Translations under genes and position numbers: made by a program
NCBI GenBank assembly: GCA_020056965.1
Contig: JAGVGT010000031.1
Coordinates: 54,170 to 118,169, forward strand
Direction: 5' to 3'
From: Deltaproteobacteria bacterium
GTDB taxonomy: Bacteria > Desulfobacterota > Desulfobulbia > Desulfobulbales > JAGXFP01
DNA: 64,000 nucleotides
The notes under the pieces: model-generated
Told to the model about the DNA's origin: nothing
Seen by the model: the letters and a program-made list of their open reading frames with translations, nothing else
The model's database searches: none
In this document: positions 40,701 to 48,863 of the stretch, piece after piece
How positions within the stretch are numbered: the first letter of the stretch is position 1
How the letters are laid out: each line of letters opens with the position of its first letter

Positions 40701-41644
40701 TCGGCCAGGGTCACCGCCAGTTCGGGGAATTGCAGATAGATCTGGCCGGCCTGATCGGTGATGGCCAAGTCGCGCAAGCCCACCCGGCCGATTACCGCCA
40801 AGCGGTAGGTATTGTCGGCCCGGGCCAGCAGGTGCAGGTTGGCATCGACATCAAGCAGGGCCGACTTCAGGACCAGACCGGTGGGGTTGGGGATGTAGGC
40901 CAGATATTCGGGGACGTTGATCCCCTTGGCCTTCAGCTCCACCACGGTCTCGTGCGATTTGGCGAAGGGCTTGCTCTGGCCGCCCAGAGCGAAGGGGGTG
41001 CCGTTGATGGTGGCGGAAAATGCGGGCTGGATATAGGTTTCCACCTGATAGGGCAGGTTGGACAGGGCGGGAACCCCCAGGTTGAGATCGGTGACCGAAT
41101 GGTCGGTTTTCTTGGGCAGGTCGTGAAAGATGATCCGGCCGCCCTGGATTTCGATGTTGCGAATGGCAAACTGGAAGGGCTTGGCTGGCTCGGGCGGCGG
41201 TTCCTTTTTCTTCGGCTCTTCGGTAAGCAGATCGGAAAAGCTGTAAGTTTGCTCGTTGATCCGGCTGAATTCCAGCCGGGGGCCGCTCAAGGTGATCGCC
41301 TTGATCAGCAGAGCCCGCTTGAAAATAGAGGCCCCTTCCAAGTTGACCAGCAAGCGGTCGAAGGCGACCAGATCGCCTGGTCCCTCTTTTTGGCCGACGC
41401 GGAAGTTTTCGACCACCGCTTTCAGACTGAAGGGGTTGAAAGTAATTTTGCCGATCGAGACCGGCCGATGCAGCAGGGTGGGCAGCTTTTTTTCCAGAAC
41501 CATTTTGGCCACGGAGGGCGCAACCAAAAAGCCCAGAACGCTGAAGGTGAGCCCGACCAACCCGGCCCAGCAGACGATTTTAACCGGCAGCGTCAACAAT
41601 TTGAAGCGCGAATAGATGCCGATTTTTCCCGTAGTCGGTGCCAT
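37772..41644 (-). CDS. large DUF748/AsmA-like envelope protein
   Basis: A 1290-residue protein with one N-terminal membrane anchor ('IVCWAGLVGLTFSVLGFLVA') followed by DUF748 repeats as in AsmA-like inter-membrane lipid-transport proteins ('LHRPVSIGKITFNPFSLKAV' start). Residues about 285-700 contain three near-identical modules of about 146 residues, each with 'LLTDGRVDFLDAAAGAKV' and 'ERLADGRLLPVALL' forms. The C-terminus ('DIQFIAFEPGRTELIPESAG') looks like the OmpA-like end of DUF748 proteins. Likely spans the periplasm. The ATG at 41644 has GAGGGTGAG upstream; the tracked GTG is 3 codons earlier. Confidence 0.88.
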   Translation of the reverse strand: MAPTTGKIGIYSRFKLLTLPVKIVCWAGLVGLTFSVLGFLVAPSVAKMVLEKKLPTLLHRPVSIGKITFNPFSLKAVVENFRVGQKEGPGDLVAFDRLLVNLEGASIFKRALLIKAITLSGPRLEFSRINEQTYSFSDLLTEEPKKKEPPPEPAKPFQFAIRNIEIQGGRIIFHDLPKKTDHSVTDLNLGVPALSNLPYQVETYIQPAFSATINGTPFALGGQSKPFAKSHETVVELKAKGINVPEYLAYIPNPTGLVLKSALLDVDANLHLLARADNTYRLAVIGRVGLRDLAITDQAGQIYLQFPELAVTLADANLLAKEVHLTEVNLTSPAVNLERLADGRLLPVALLSPAEQPPEEKAAASGDNAKKSAPETGPALKIDIDKILLTDGRVDFLDAAAGAKVATRLDIDTALHLQGQPDLSRLAVIGRLVLSDLAMTDKGGKTYVKLPELALTLADSNLLANEVHFSEVNFQAPSVSLEQLADGRLLPVALLVPPAKPVPGGRASKTTPDNAGQSGPAPGPPLKLEIDKVLLTDGRVDFLNAAAGAKVSTRLDIDTTLRFLAAQPDNPSRLAVIGRVALRNLALADQAGKNYLKLPELALTLADANLLANELHFSEINLKSPTVNLERLADGRLLPMALLIPGDTPPEEGLTKTTPDHPGTPAKGGGDPLKLVIDRIALDNGRVDFLDLKVAASAEPAHLTLRDLTIRLAALSNSPEALADLSLSGKLNEAGRLQVKGKLGLEPVQTRLNLQLADLALKPFQPYISEQARLVIAGGNLTVTGDLALRVPKDGALKSDFQGEAAIANLATVDTALGEDLVKWRRLEVKKINFASDPGQLSIAAINLIGPYVNVLLGQDGVLNLTTIRPEKAATATEPAPETPPPAPEAAEAKPFATNIGSISVSEGQLDFQDRQVDPAYGTSLSELSGSVSDLSSMEESSAEVFFSAKLDQQAPMKITGRINPLRKDLFVDLKVDFTDINMSPVSPYSGKFIGYKIDKGKLNLDLKYDIANRKLSSQNKVFLDQFTLGETVESPDASNLPVRLALALLRDRKGGINLDLPVEGSLDDPDFRIGRVVLQVLINLISKAATSPLALLGALIPEGQDIQFIAFEPGRTELIPESAGKMTTVEKILFDRPELRMDLIGKVEPVADRAALARQHLTNSVKLQKLLAGGKAGKDSEAQVAGVALNEAEYPAFLTAAYKAALKKEKSRKPLEGKPTVAAMETFLLEGIKVSEDELRLLALERANKVLATLTAGGQVEPGRLFVVEPKLAAAGEPAAATQVELVIK

Positions 41645-41742
41645 AAGTCTCACCCTCGGTGGTTTTTCATTTCCGGGGTGCGGTTATTTCCCCCCTTCCT
41701 GATCGCATTTGTAACCAGCTTAGATGATCCCGCTTCGGCCTG

Positions 41743-42513
41743 TCAATCCTGGCCGCCGACCTCGACCAATTCGATCTGGCCCCAGGCCCCCAGCTCTTCG
41801 CCGATGATGATCACCACCCCGGTGAGACCAGGGATGGCACCGGCCACCGCCAGGGCGCGGCCCAGGTCAGCCTTGGACTTGACGGTGTTGCCGATCCGGG
41901 TGGCGGCGGCATCGGCCAGGGCGGTGGAAGCGGCCACCACCGTTACCGCATCGGCCCGGCCCAGGCTCAAGGAATGGCCGACCGTGGCCGAGGAAGTGCA
42001 AACCCCGCAGGGCATCTGGGCGGCCGTCAGTTTCAGGCCGACCCGGTTGCTCAGCTGGGAGGCGCCGGCGAAGATGGCGATGATGGTATCCCGCTTGCGG
42101 CTGAGAAAGATATCGCCGCCGTTTTCCACCACCACCTCGTCGCAACCGGGAATTTTCAGGAGGTCGCGGCCGACATATTCGGCGATCACCCCGGCCACCG
42201 CAGCCATGGGACCAACCTCGGCGCGCAGTCCGGCCTGCAGCATTTCCCGGACCAGGGGTGGGGCGGTGGGGTCGTCGGGCAGCGGCGTGAGCGTTTCGAG
42301 AAAACGGGGCTGGCGGGGCAGATAGTTTTCCAGCTGGTTGCGGTACTGGATGACCAAATGGAGGGCCGCCTCGCGTACCGCCACCGGGGTGAAAATCTGC
42401 AGGTCGGTTTCCCGCACCTGGATCTGGCAGGCGTGCAGACCAGGGTCGCCGGACTGTTGCCGATAGGAGCGGTGGCGGTAGGATTCCGGGGATTTTTTTG
42501 GTTTTCCGGCCAT
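41743..42513 (-). CDS. UPF0280 family protein (ApbE-like fold)
   Basis: A 256-residue protein matching UPF0280: 'AVREAALHLVIQYRNQLENY', 'GPMAAVAGVIAEYVGRDLL', 'CDEVVVENGGDIFLSRKRDT' and 'GVCTSSATVGHSLSLGRADA'. The family is related in fold to ApbE flavin transferases and is common in anaerobes and methanogens; its function is not established. It is divergent from the glycosyltransferase gene, with overlapping 5' ends only in the tracked long ORF. Confidence 0.88.
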   Translation of the reverse strand: MAGKPKKSPESYRHRSYRQQSGDPGLHACQIQVRETDLQIFTPVAVREAALHLVIQYRNQLENYLPRQPRFLETLTPLPDDPTAPPLVREMLQAGLRAEVGPMAAVAGVIAEYVGRDLLKIPGCDEVVVENGGDIFLSRKRDTIIAIFAGASQLSNRVGLKLTAAQMPCGVCTSSATVGHSLSLGRADAVTVVAASTALADAAATRIGNTVKSKADLGRALAVAGAIPGLTGVVIIIGEELGAWGQIELVEVGGQD

Positions 42514-42545
42514 GGCTTTCTGGGGTATGGTGTTGGCTCGTTAAG

Positions 42546-43220
42546 ATGCGTTGGTCCGGGCAATTCCGGCCGGCCCGGGAGAAAACTACCACTTTGCAGA
42601 TAGTTTTGGCAGAAAAACTGATCATCTTTACTCGCTTCCCGCAGCCAGGCACCACCAAGACCCGGCTGATTCCAGCCCTGGGCGCCCCAGGCGCCGCCGA
42701 TTTGCAGCGGCGCATGAGCGAAGGCATAGTCCACCGGGGCCGGGAATTGGCGACCAGCCGCGGCGCGGAGTTGGAGCTCTGCTACGCCGGTGGCGATGCC
42801 GCGCTGGTCCGGACCTGGCTGGGGGAGGATTTGGCGCCGGTTCCCCAAGGCGAAGGCAACTTGGGAGCTCGGATGACCCGGGCCTTCGCCCGGGCCTGGC
42901 AGGATGGCTTTCAGCGGGTGGTCCTGGTCGGGGCCGACTGCCCGGCCCTGTCGGTGGAGATATTGCATAGCGCCTTCGCCGCCCTGGCCGACTTCGATCT
43001 GCTGCTGGGGCCGGCCAGCGATGGCGGTTACTATCTGATCGGGTTGGCCCGCCCGGCCCCGGAACTGTTCGCGAACCAGGCCTGGGGTGACCGAACTTTA
43101 CTGGCCGCCACCCTGGCTGTAGCCAAGGGGATGGGCTTGTCCCTGCAACTATTAGAGGAATTGGCCGATATTGATCGACCCGAAGATCTCCACCATCTCG
43201 GTGATTATCCCGACCTTTAA
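42546..43220 (+). CDS. TIGR04282-type glycosyltransferase (DUF2064)
   Basis: A GT-A-fold protein of about 224 residues: 'KLIIFTRFPQPGTTKTRLIP' nucleotide-binding start, 'VVLVGADCPALSVEILHSAF' (DxD-like GADCP), 'LLLGPASDGGYYLIGLARP'. The family (TIGR04282) is often annotated with arsenosugar or rSAM/selenodomain context, always beside a TIGR04283 family-2 glycosyltransferase, as found here. The start is uncertain: the ATG at 42546 precedes the conserved region by about 20 residues and has only weak SD; a TTG at 42606 is possible. Confidence 0.82.
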   Translation: MRWSGQFRPAREKTTTLQIVLAEKLIIFTRFPQPGTTKTRLIPALGAPGAADLQRRMSEGIVHRGRELATSRGAELELCYAGGDAALVRTWLGEDLAPVPQGEGNLGARMTRAFARAWQDGFQRVVLVGADCPALSVEILHSAFAALADFDLLLGPASDGGYYLIGLARPAPELFANQAWGDRTLLAATLAVAKGMGLSLQLLEELADIDRPEDLHHLGDYPDL

Positions 43221-43875
43221 TGAGGCGACCAACCTGGCCGCCACTCTGGCCCCGTTACGTGCGGTGGTCGGGGTGGAGGTGATCGTCGCCGACGGCGGCA
43301 GCACGGATGCGACCGCAACGCTGGCCGAGGCAGCCGGGGTCCGACTGGTCGCCGCGCCGCCCGGGCGGGCCCGTCAGCAGAACGCTGGGGTGGCCATGGC
43401 CAGCGGGGCAATCCTGCTCTTTCTCCACGGCGACACCGTTCTGCCGGAAGGGTTCGCCAAGGCGGTCCGCTCTTGCCTGGCCCGGCCGGACGTGGTGGCC
43501 GGGGCCTTCCGGTTGGGGATTGCCGGTAAAGGTCAGGGCTTGCGACTGGTCGAGCGGTTGGCCAACTGGCGCAGTCGCTGGTTCGGGATGCCATACGGCG
43601 ACCAGGCCTTGTTCATGCGCCGCGAGACCTTCGTCACTTTGGGCGGTTTTCCCGAGCAGGCGATCATGGAGGATTTCGAGTTGGTCCGGCGTTTGCGGAA
43701 ACGGGGCCGAGTCGAACTGGTGGCGCTGGCGGTCCAGACCTCGGCCCGGCGCTGGCAGAGGCTGGGGGTGGTGCGGACCACCCTGCTTAATCAGCTGGTG
43801 ATTCTCGGTTACTTCTTGGGGGTGGCGCCGGCCCGGCTGGCCGGCTGGTACCGGGGCGTGGCGGGTCCAGGCTGA
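43171..43875 (+). CDS. TIGR04283-type family 2 glycosyltransferase
   Basis: A 234-residue GT2 enzyme: 'ISVIIPTFNEATNLAATLAP', 'EVIVADGGSTDATATLAEAA', 'ASGAILLFLHGDTVLPEGFA' and 'FGMPYGDQALFMRRETFVTL', with 'GGFPEQAIMEDFELVRRLRK' for the acceptor site. It overlaps the preceding gene by 50 bp, starting at a TTG, which implies translational coupling. The TIGR04282/TIGR04283 pair likely builds one glycoside together. Its 3' end overlaps the convergent cvpA gene by 67 bp. Confidence 0.85.
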   Translation: MIDPKISTISVIIPTFNEATNLAATLAPLRAVVGVEVIVADGGSTDATATLAEAAGVRLVAAPPGRARQQNAGVAMASGAILLFLHGDTVLPEGFAKAVRSCLARPDVVAGAFRLGIAGKGQGLRLVERLANWRSRWFGMPYGDQALFMRRETFVTLGGFPEQAIMEDFELVRRLRKRGRVELVALAVQTSARRWQRLGVVRTTLLNQLVILGYFLGVAPARLAGWYRGVAGPG

Positions 43876-44450
43876 GGTGCCGCCTTGGCCGGTTCCGCCT
43901 TGGGTTTAGCGGGCAGGAGGGTCGCCGCCTGATCGATGATTTTTTCGATGGCCGCCTCTTTGGGGCGCAGGCGGTCACGCAGTTCCTGGTCGCTGATGAA
44001 CCAGGAAAGGACCTTAGCGCTTTGGCTCAAGTACGGATAGCAAAAGGAACGACGCAGGAATTCGGCCGACTCGGACATGATTCCAGCCACCGCCATGAAC
44101 AGCAGGGTGGCCAGGAAAATCCCCTTGACCAGACCGAAGACACCACCCAGCACCCGGTCGGCTCCGCCCAGCATGGTGACCTTCATCATCTTGTTCAAGG
44201 CCGCGCCGAGCAGGATCACCAACAGGTAAACGGCCAGCAGAAGCGCCGCGTAGATCAGCAGAAAATTGAGCTGGGGGCTGGCGTCCAGGGGTTTTAAGAA
44301 ACCGGCGAGCTGGCGAGAGAAGGCCCCGGCCACCAGAAAGGCCAGGACCAGCGCTGCGATGAAGGCCAGCTGGCGGATGAAACCGATCCAGGCCCCGCGG
44401 ATGGTGAAAAGGACGATGATGACGATGACGGCGATATCGATGGAAGTCAT
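43809..44450 (-). CDS. cvpA: CvpA family membrane protein
   Basis: A 213-residue protein with four membrane helices: 'DIAVIVIIVLFTIRGAWIGF', 'LAFIAALVLAFLVAGAF', 'FLLIYAALLLAVYLLVILLG', 'VFGLVKGIFLATLLFMAVAG'. 'RGAWIGFIRQL' and 'GGADRVLGGVFGLVKG' are CvpA signatures. The C-terminal 60 residues are proline/alanine-rich and run into the convergent glycosyltransferase gene. CvpA is linked to colicin V production and envelope stress tolerance. Confidence 0.88.
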   Translation of the reverse strand: MTSIDIAVIVIIVLFTIRGAWIGFIRQLAFIAALVLAFLVAGAFSRQLAGFLKPLDASPQLNFLLIYAALLLAVYLLVILLGAALNKMMKVTMLGGADRVLGGVFGLVKGIFLATLLFMAVAGIMSESAEFLRRSFCYPYLSQSAKVLSWFISDQELRDRLRPKEAAIEKIIDQAATLLPAKPKAEPAKAAPQPGPATPRYQPASRAGATPKK

Positions 44451-44618
44451 GGCGCTTATTTAATAACCTGTTCAAGGGGTAATTCAAGTTCTTTCAGTCG
44501 GGTCGTTGAAAGTGCTCGCCCCGAAAAATTTCAAATTGATTAACTTGGACAAAGATAAATAACTGGTTGGTTGACGCTGCCCGTCATCCTCGCGCCTTTT
44601 TGCGAGTATGACAAAAAT

Positions 44619-44652
44619 ATTCATAACGATCATAAATTCATAACGATCATAA
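44619..44652. repeat. 17-bp tandem duplication ATTCATAACGATCATAA
   Basis: Two exact copies in direct tandem just upstream of the phosphopantetheinyl transferase gene. The region is AT-rich and may contain a promoter or operator. Otherwise the 44451-44675 gap has no gene. Confidence 0.55.
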
Positions 44653-44675
44653 AAAGATAAGCGAGCCGCCTGCCG

Positions 44676-45431
44676 ATGTTTCCCGTTACCGAACTAATCA
44701 TGCAGCTCCTGACTCCCTCGCTGGACCAATGTCTGGAACTGGCCGAAGCGCCGCTGCTCCGGAAGGTGGAGCTGGCCGTGCTCCAGGCCGAGGTCGCCAG
44801 CGACCGCTTGGACCCGGCCGGCTTTCTGACCCCGGCCGAGCAGGCAACTTTCAGCGGCTTTTCCTTCCCAAAGCGGCGCCTGGATTGGCTGGGCGGACGG
44901 CTGGCGGCCAAGGCGGCGGCCCTGGCCTGGGCCGGGCAACCAGTCACCGCCGCAGGCCTGGCCGAGTGGCAGGTGACCAGCGCCCCGGACGGGCGGCCGG
45001 GCCTGCAACGGGTCGGGACTCCGGCTGCTCCGGCCCCGGAACTCTCCATCTCCCACAGCCACGGCATCGCTGCGGCCCTGGTGATGACGGAGCGGCCCTG
45101 CGGGCTGGACCTCCAGAAGGTTACCGACACCGTACTCCGGGTGCGGGAGCGGTTCTGCAGCGCAAGCGAAGCCGCCCTCCTGCGGGCCGGCGGGGTGGAA
45201 ACGGAGGCCCGGGAGGCAGTCCGCCTGACCCTGCTGTGGGCGGCCAAGGAGGCCTTGCGCAAGGAGCGCGGCGGGGTGCCACTCACCGGTTTTCTGGCCA
45301 TGCGGCTGACCGGGCTGGCACGATTGGGGGAGCAAGGCTGGTGTTTTCGGCTGGCGGTGGCCGGGGCCGGCGAGTATCCGGTGGTGGTCTTTCTGATGGC
45401 CGACCTGGCCGGGGCCGTGAGTGTGCGGTGA
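44676..45431 (+). CDS. 4'-phosphopantetheinyl transferase
   Basis: A 251-residue Sfp/AcpT-type enzyme: 'ELSISHSHGIAAALVMTERP', 'CGLDLQKVTDTVLRVRERFC' (the Mg-binding GxD) and 'LLWAAKEALRKERGGVP' (the WxxKEA motif). It transfers phosphopantetheine from CoA to carrier proteins of fatty acid or secondary metabolism. 'FSFPKRRLDWLGGRLAAKAA' is the usual N-terminal helix. The start could be the ATG at 44676 or a later ATG at 44700. No carrier-protein gene adjoins. Confidence 0.88.
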   Translation: MFPVTELIMQLLTPSLDQCLELAEAPLLRKVELAVLQAEVASDRLDPAGFLTPAEQATFSGFSFPKRRLDWLGGRLAAKAAALAWAGQPVTAAGLAEWQVTSAPDGRPGLQRVGTPAAPAPELSISHSHGIAAALVMTERPCGLDLQKVTDTVLRVRERFCSASEAALLRAGGVETEAREAVRLTLLWAAKEALRKERGGVPLTGFLAMRLTGLARLGEQGWCFRLAVAGAGEYPVVVFLMADLAGAVSVR

Positions 45432-45483
45432 TGCGAAGATTTGTGAGTCAACCCGATAACTTCAGTGGTCCAACACTGATAAA

Positions 45484-45578
45484 TCCCCTCACCCTGACCC
45501 TCTCCCGAAGGGCGAGGGAATATTCTTCTCCCTCCGGGACCTCGGACCCCCTTGTGGGTAGAAGGCCGGGATGAGGGA
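45484..45578. repeat. MITE-like repeat related to the 5.58-kb element
   Basis: 'CCCCTCACCCTGACCCTCTC' at the left with GGGATGAGGGA at the right. It is shorter and less symmetric than the 5.58-kb copy, so probably a decayed member of the same family. Confidence 0.5.
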
Positions 45579-45653
45579 ATGAAGCGTAATACCTTTTCTG
45601 AGCTATTGATTGATGCTCACTTTCTCGGCCGGTAAAATTTGCGGAGGCTACCC

Positions 45654-46334
45654 ATGGAACTGCTCAAAATCATTGCCAATATCCCTCTGTTCAACGGCCT
45701 CACCGAGCCGCAGCTGGCCGAGCTGGCGATGATCGTCACCGACCAGCAGTTCAAGCGCGGCGTCACCATCTTTGCCGAAGGCGATCGGGGGGTGGGCTTC
45801 TATATCCTGATTGCCGGCCAGGTCAAGATCTACAAGATGTCGATGGACGGCAAGGAGCAGACCCTGCACATCTTCGGCCCCGGCGAGCCCTTCGCCGAGG
45901 CGGCGGTCTTCACCGGCAAGTCCTATCCGGCCTATGCCGACACCATGCAGGACAGCCGGGTGCTGTTCATTCCCCGGGAGGCCTTCGTGGCCTTGATCGG
46001 CAAAAACCCGGCCCTGGCCATGAACATGCTGGGGGCGCTTTCCCAGCGGCTCAAGAAGTTCGCCGGCATGATCGAGGCCTTGTCCCTTAAAGAGGTGCCC
46101 GGCCGCCTGGCCGCCCATCTCCTGCTCTTAAGCGGCCAGCAAGGCGGCGACGAGTTCACCCTGAACATCGGCAAGGCCCAGCTGGCCAGCATCCTGGGGA
46201 CCATTCCCGAAACCCTCTCGCGGATCTTCAAGAAGCTCAGTGAGGGCAGCTATATCGAGGTGCAGGGGGCAAAGATCAGGATTGTCGATCGAGAAGGGTT
46301 GGAGCGGCTGGCCTCGGGGGAGGAAAAGCTTTAG
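45654..46334 (+). CDS. Crp/Fnr-family transcriptional regulator
   Basis: A 226-residue protein: cyclic-nucleotide-binding-type barrel ('LFNGLTEPQLAELAMIVTDQ', 'GVGFYILIAGQVKIYKMSMD', 'IFGPGEPFAEAAVFTGKSYP'), dimerisation helix, and a C-terminal winged helix 'LASILGTIPETLSRIFKKLS'. There are no cysteines for an Fnr-type Fe-S cluster, so it probably binds a small ligand or haem rather than an iron-sulfur cluster. The ATG at 45654 has GGAGG upstream. Target genes are not evident locally. Confidence 0.88.
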   Translation: MELLKIIANIPLFNGLTEPQLAELAMIVTDQQFKRGVTIFAEGDRGVGFYILIAGQVKIYKMSMDGKEQTLHIFGPGEPFAEAAVFTGKSYPAYADTMQDSRVLFIPREAFVALIGKNPALAMNMLGALSQRLKKFAGMIEALSLKEVPGRLAAHLLLLSGQQGGDEFTLNIGKAQLASILGTIPETLSRIFKKLSEGSYIEVQGAKIRIVDREGLERLASGEEKL

Positions 46335-46457
46335 AATTAAGGAAGCTCATCTTTGGTGGACTTTGTGGGATGGGACTTATGGGACCAATATGTCACTATA
46401 TGTCCCATTGGCCCTATGGGTCCTATTTCTCCAGAGGGGCCCAAGTGGCGCTCTTCT

Positions 46458-46694
46458 TCAAGGCGTGGCCTTATTAGGCCCAGCCTCCTGAACCACCTCT
46501 CGCCGTTGACGAAGATATTCGTCATAGCCGGGCGTCGGTGCCTGGGCCTCGCCGTTGGGCGGCGCGGCCTGCCGGTTCTGCATCTGCACCCCTTCGTAGA
46601 GATTTCCCAGCACCCGTTCTTTGGGGGCACAGCCGCCCAGGGTAGTTAAAGTGATCAGCAGGACGCCAATCTGGATTGTCTTGGGAAAAGTCAT
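46458..46694 (-). CDS. small lipoprotein
   Basis: A 78-residue protein with a lipoprotein signal ('IQIGVLLITLTTLGGCAPKE', lipobox LGGC with Cys near residue 22), followed by a short polar domain ('VLGNLYEGVQMQNRQAAPPN'). It starts 10 bp after the RelA/SpoT stop and is likely in that operon. The tracked ORF begins earlier, inside the upstream gene. Small lipoproteins of this look are common in delta-proteobacteria; no function is known. The 46335-46457 gap holds an imperfect GGGCC-rich repeat. Confidence 0.7.
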   Translation of the reverse strand: MTFPKTIQIGVLLITLTTLGGCAPKERVLGNLYEGVQMQNRQAAPPNGEAQAPTPGYDEYLRQRREVVQEAGPNKATP

Positions 46695-46704
46695 CGGCCT
46701 TGCC

Positions 46705-48819
46705 TCAGTGTTCCAAGTCAATCTCGAAATAGAGCGAGGACTTCTTGAAGTGGGCAAGGACGTTCTTCAACCCCTGCAGGGTCTCGACCTGGAATTTCAC
46801 CTCCCAGGCCGAGGTTTTGGCGGCCTGCCCGGAGGTGAGGTGGATGATCTCGGAGATCTTCATCTCCTCGGGGGCCACGCTCAGCAGCATCAGGAGGCGA
46901 TTGCGGCTGGGGGTCGAGAGGAAGAGCAGGGTCTGCTCCTTTTCGACCCGGGTTTCCTTGAGCTTCCAGCGCAGCTCCACCACGTCCTCCCGCTGCACCC
47001 CGAGGGTGGCGATCTTCTCGCACTCCTTGCTGTGCACCGAGATGCCCCGCTCGCTCAACAACCCGATCAGCCCCTTGTCAACCGGCACTGGGTGACAGCA
47101 GCGAGAGAACTTGATCACCGCCGGGTCCAGGGTTTCCGGGTAGATCCGGTTTAAGGCGCCGGTGGGCGGCTGCAGGAGCGCCCGGCCGCCGTAGAGCTTG
47201 TCGCGGATGGCCAGCACCGCCTGCTTTAAGGGCAGGCCGCCCTCGCCGATATGCTGGAAGAACTCCTCGGCCGAGCCGACCTGATGGCCCTCGTAAACCA
47301 GCTCCATCTCCTCCTTGTCCAGGAGATCAACCGGAATGCCGTAGCGCTTGAGCTCCTGCTCGATGATGGCCCGGCCGATCTCCCGGGCCACCTTCTCGCG
47401 CCGGCCCCGGAACATCTTGCTCAACTCGGAACGGGCCCGGGGGGTCTGGCAGAGTTCGAGGATGGCGGGGTCGAAGACCACCGGCTCGGGCCGGGTGATG
47501 ATCTGCACCGGGTCGCCGTCCCTAAGGCGGGCCTCGGGTCCCAGCTTGTGGTTGCCGACCATGGCGTAGAGGCAGCGGCGACCCACCTCGGTGTGGACCT
47601 TGAAGGCGAAATCGAGAACGATGCTCTTGATCGGCAGACAGACCTCGTCGCCCTTGGGGGTGTAAGTGTAAATCTCCTTCTTGCCGCTGGCGGCGATGAT
47701 CTCCCGGTAAGAGATATTCTCATCGGTGCCGATGATGTCGAACATCTCCTTGATCGCCTTGGCGAAGGCGCTGGGTACCTTGCCCTGGGTCTTCCATTCC
47801 TTGAGGATGCCGGAGCGGCCGGTTTCCACCATCTCCCGAGTGCGGATCTTGAAGAGGTACTTGGTGCCGCGGATGTTGGCCCGGACATGCAGACACTGGT
47901 AGCCGGTGGGCTTGGGGTTGGCGACGAAGTCGCGAATGGTCCGGGGGATGGGCGGGTAGGCCTGGTTGACCACCCCCAGCACCCGGTAGCAGGTCTGGAC
48001 GTCCTCGACCATGATCAGGATTTCCAGGGGGGTTTCGATCTCGCGGTTCAGCTGTTTCTGGGTCGGATCGAAATAGGCCCACAGCCCCTTGACCCGCAGA
48101 GCGATCTCGGCGGTAATCCAGGCCTTCTGGGCCTCCTCGCGCAGGTGGTCAAGGATGGTCTTGACCTCCTCGCTGTCCTGGAGCTGGCGAATCCGGTTTT
48201 CCAGTTTGGTGGCCTGGCGGGGAAACTTGTAGCGCAGGGCCAGGTCGTAGAGTTCCCTTTTCAACTTGAAGAGGCCGATCACCCCGGCCATCGGGGCAAA
48301 GACGTCGAGGGTCTCCTCGGCGATCTTCTGCTGCTTGTGGCGGGGCATCGACGCCATGGTCCGCAGGTTGTGGAGCCGGTCGGCCAGCTTGATCAGCATT
48401 ACCTCCAACCGGGAGGCCGAGCCCAGGAAAATCTTGCGGTGGACCTGCTTGACGAAGGCCTGGTGGTCGCCCTCGAAATCGGCCATCTTGGTGAGGCCGT
48501 CGACGATGTCCTCGACACCCTTGCCAAACATCTCGCCGATCACCTCCCGGGTGACCTCCTTGACATCCTCGACGGTATCGTGCAGTACGGCGGCGGCCAG
48601 GGTCTCGGGATCACGGACCCCGAACTCCTCGACCAGGATGCGGGTCACCTCGCAGGGATGGCTGACGTAGGCCTCGCCGGACTTGCGCCTCTGGTCCTGA
48701 TGGGCGTCCACGGCAAAGGAGAAGGCCCGCCAGAACAGATGGGCCTCACCGCCCTGGCCGCCCAGCACCCCTTCCATGTCGCGGCAGAACTGCCCGATGT
48801 CGAATACGTTTTCCGCCAC
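46705..48819 (-). CDS. RelA/SpoT-homologue (p)ppGpp synthetase/hydrolase
   Basis: A long RSH protein, 704 residues from the preferred GTG. The HD hydrolase domain is intact ('AYVSHPCEVTRILVEEFGVR', 'AAAVLHDTVEDVKE', 'LIKLADRLHNLRTM'). The synthetase domain is recognisable but divergent ('CYRVLGVVNQAYPPIPRTIR', 'PKPTGYQCLHVRANI' instead of the usual NGYQSLHT). TGS ('IYTYTPKGDEVCLPIKSIVL') and ACT ('LLFLSTPSRNRLLMLLSVAP') domains follow. Probably mainly a (p)ppGpp hydrolase with altered synthetase. Start choice is open: another GTG lies 15 codons upstream. Confidence 0.88.
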   Translation of the reverse strand: MAENVFDIGQFCRDMEGVLGGQGGEAHLFWRAFSFAVDAHQDQRRKSGEAYVSHPCEVTRILVEEFGVRDPETLAAAVLHDTVEDVKEVTREVIGEMFGKGVEDIVDGLTKMADFEGDHQAFVKQVHRKIFLGSASRLEVMLIKLADRLHNLRTMASMPRHKQQKIAEETLDVFAPMAGVIGLFKLKRELYDLALRYKFPRQATKLENRIRQLQDSEEVKTILDHLREEAQKAWITAEIALRVKGLWAYFDPTQKQLNREIETPLEILIMVEDVQTCYRVLGVVNQAYPPIPRTIRDFVANPKPTGYQCLHVRANIRGTKYLFKIRTREMVETGRSGILKEWKTQGKVPSAFAKAIKEMFDIIGTDENISYREIIAASGKKEIYTYTPKGDEVCLPIKSIVLDFAFKVHTEVGRRCLYAMVGNHKLGPEARLRDGDPVQIITRPEPVVFDPAILELCQTPRARSELSKMFRGRREKVAREIGRAIIEQELKRYGIPVDLLDKEEMELVYEGHQVGSAEEFFQHIGEGGLPLKQAVLAIRDKLYGGRALLQPPTGALNRIYPETLDPAVIKFSRCCHPVPVDKGLIGLLSERGISVHSKECEKIATLGVQREDVVELRWKLKETRVEKEQTLLFLSTPSRNRLLMLLSVAPEEMKISEIIHLTSGQAAKTSAWEVKFQVETLQGLKNVLAHFKKSSLYFEIDLEH

Positions 48820-48863
48820 TATTGATCCCGTTGTTGTCGTCTGCGCCAATCCCAAAGCCAGCA

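Noticed and set aside
40397-42325. 642-residue plus-strand ORF opposite DUF748 and UPF0280 genes
   Set aside because: Spans two real minus-strand genes and shows Q/G/D-rich shadow composition.
47251-48825. 524-residue plus-strand ORF opposite the RelA/SpoT gene
   Set aside because: Antisense shadow; sequence is low in recognisable folds and the opposite strand has complete RSH domains.
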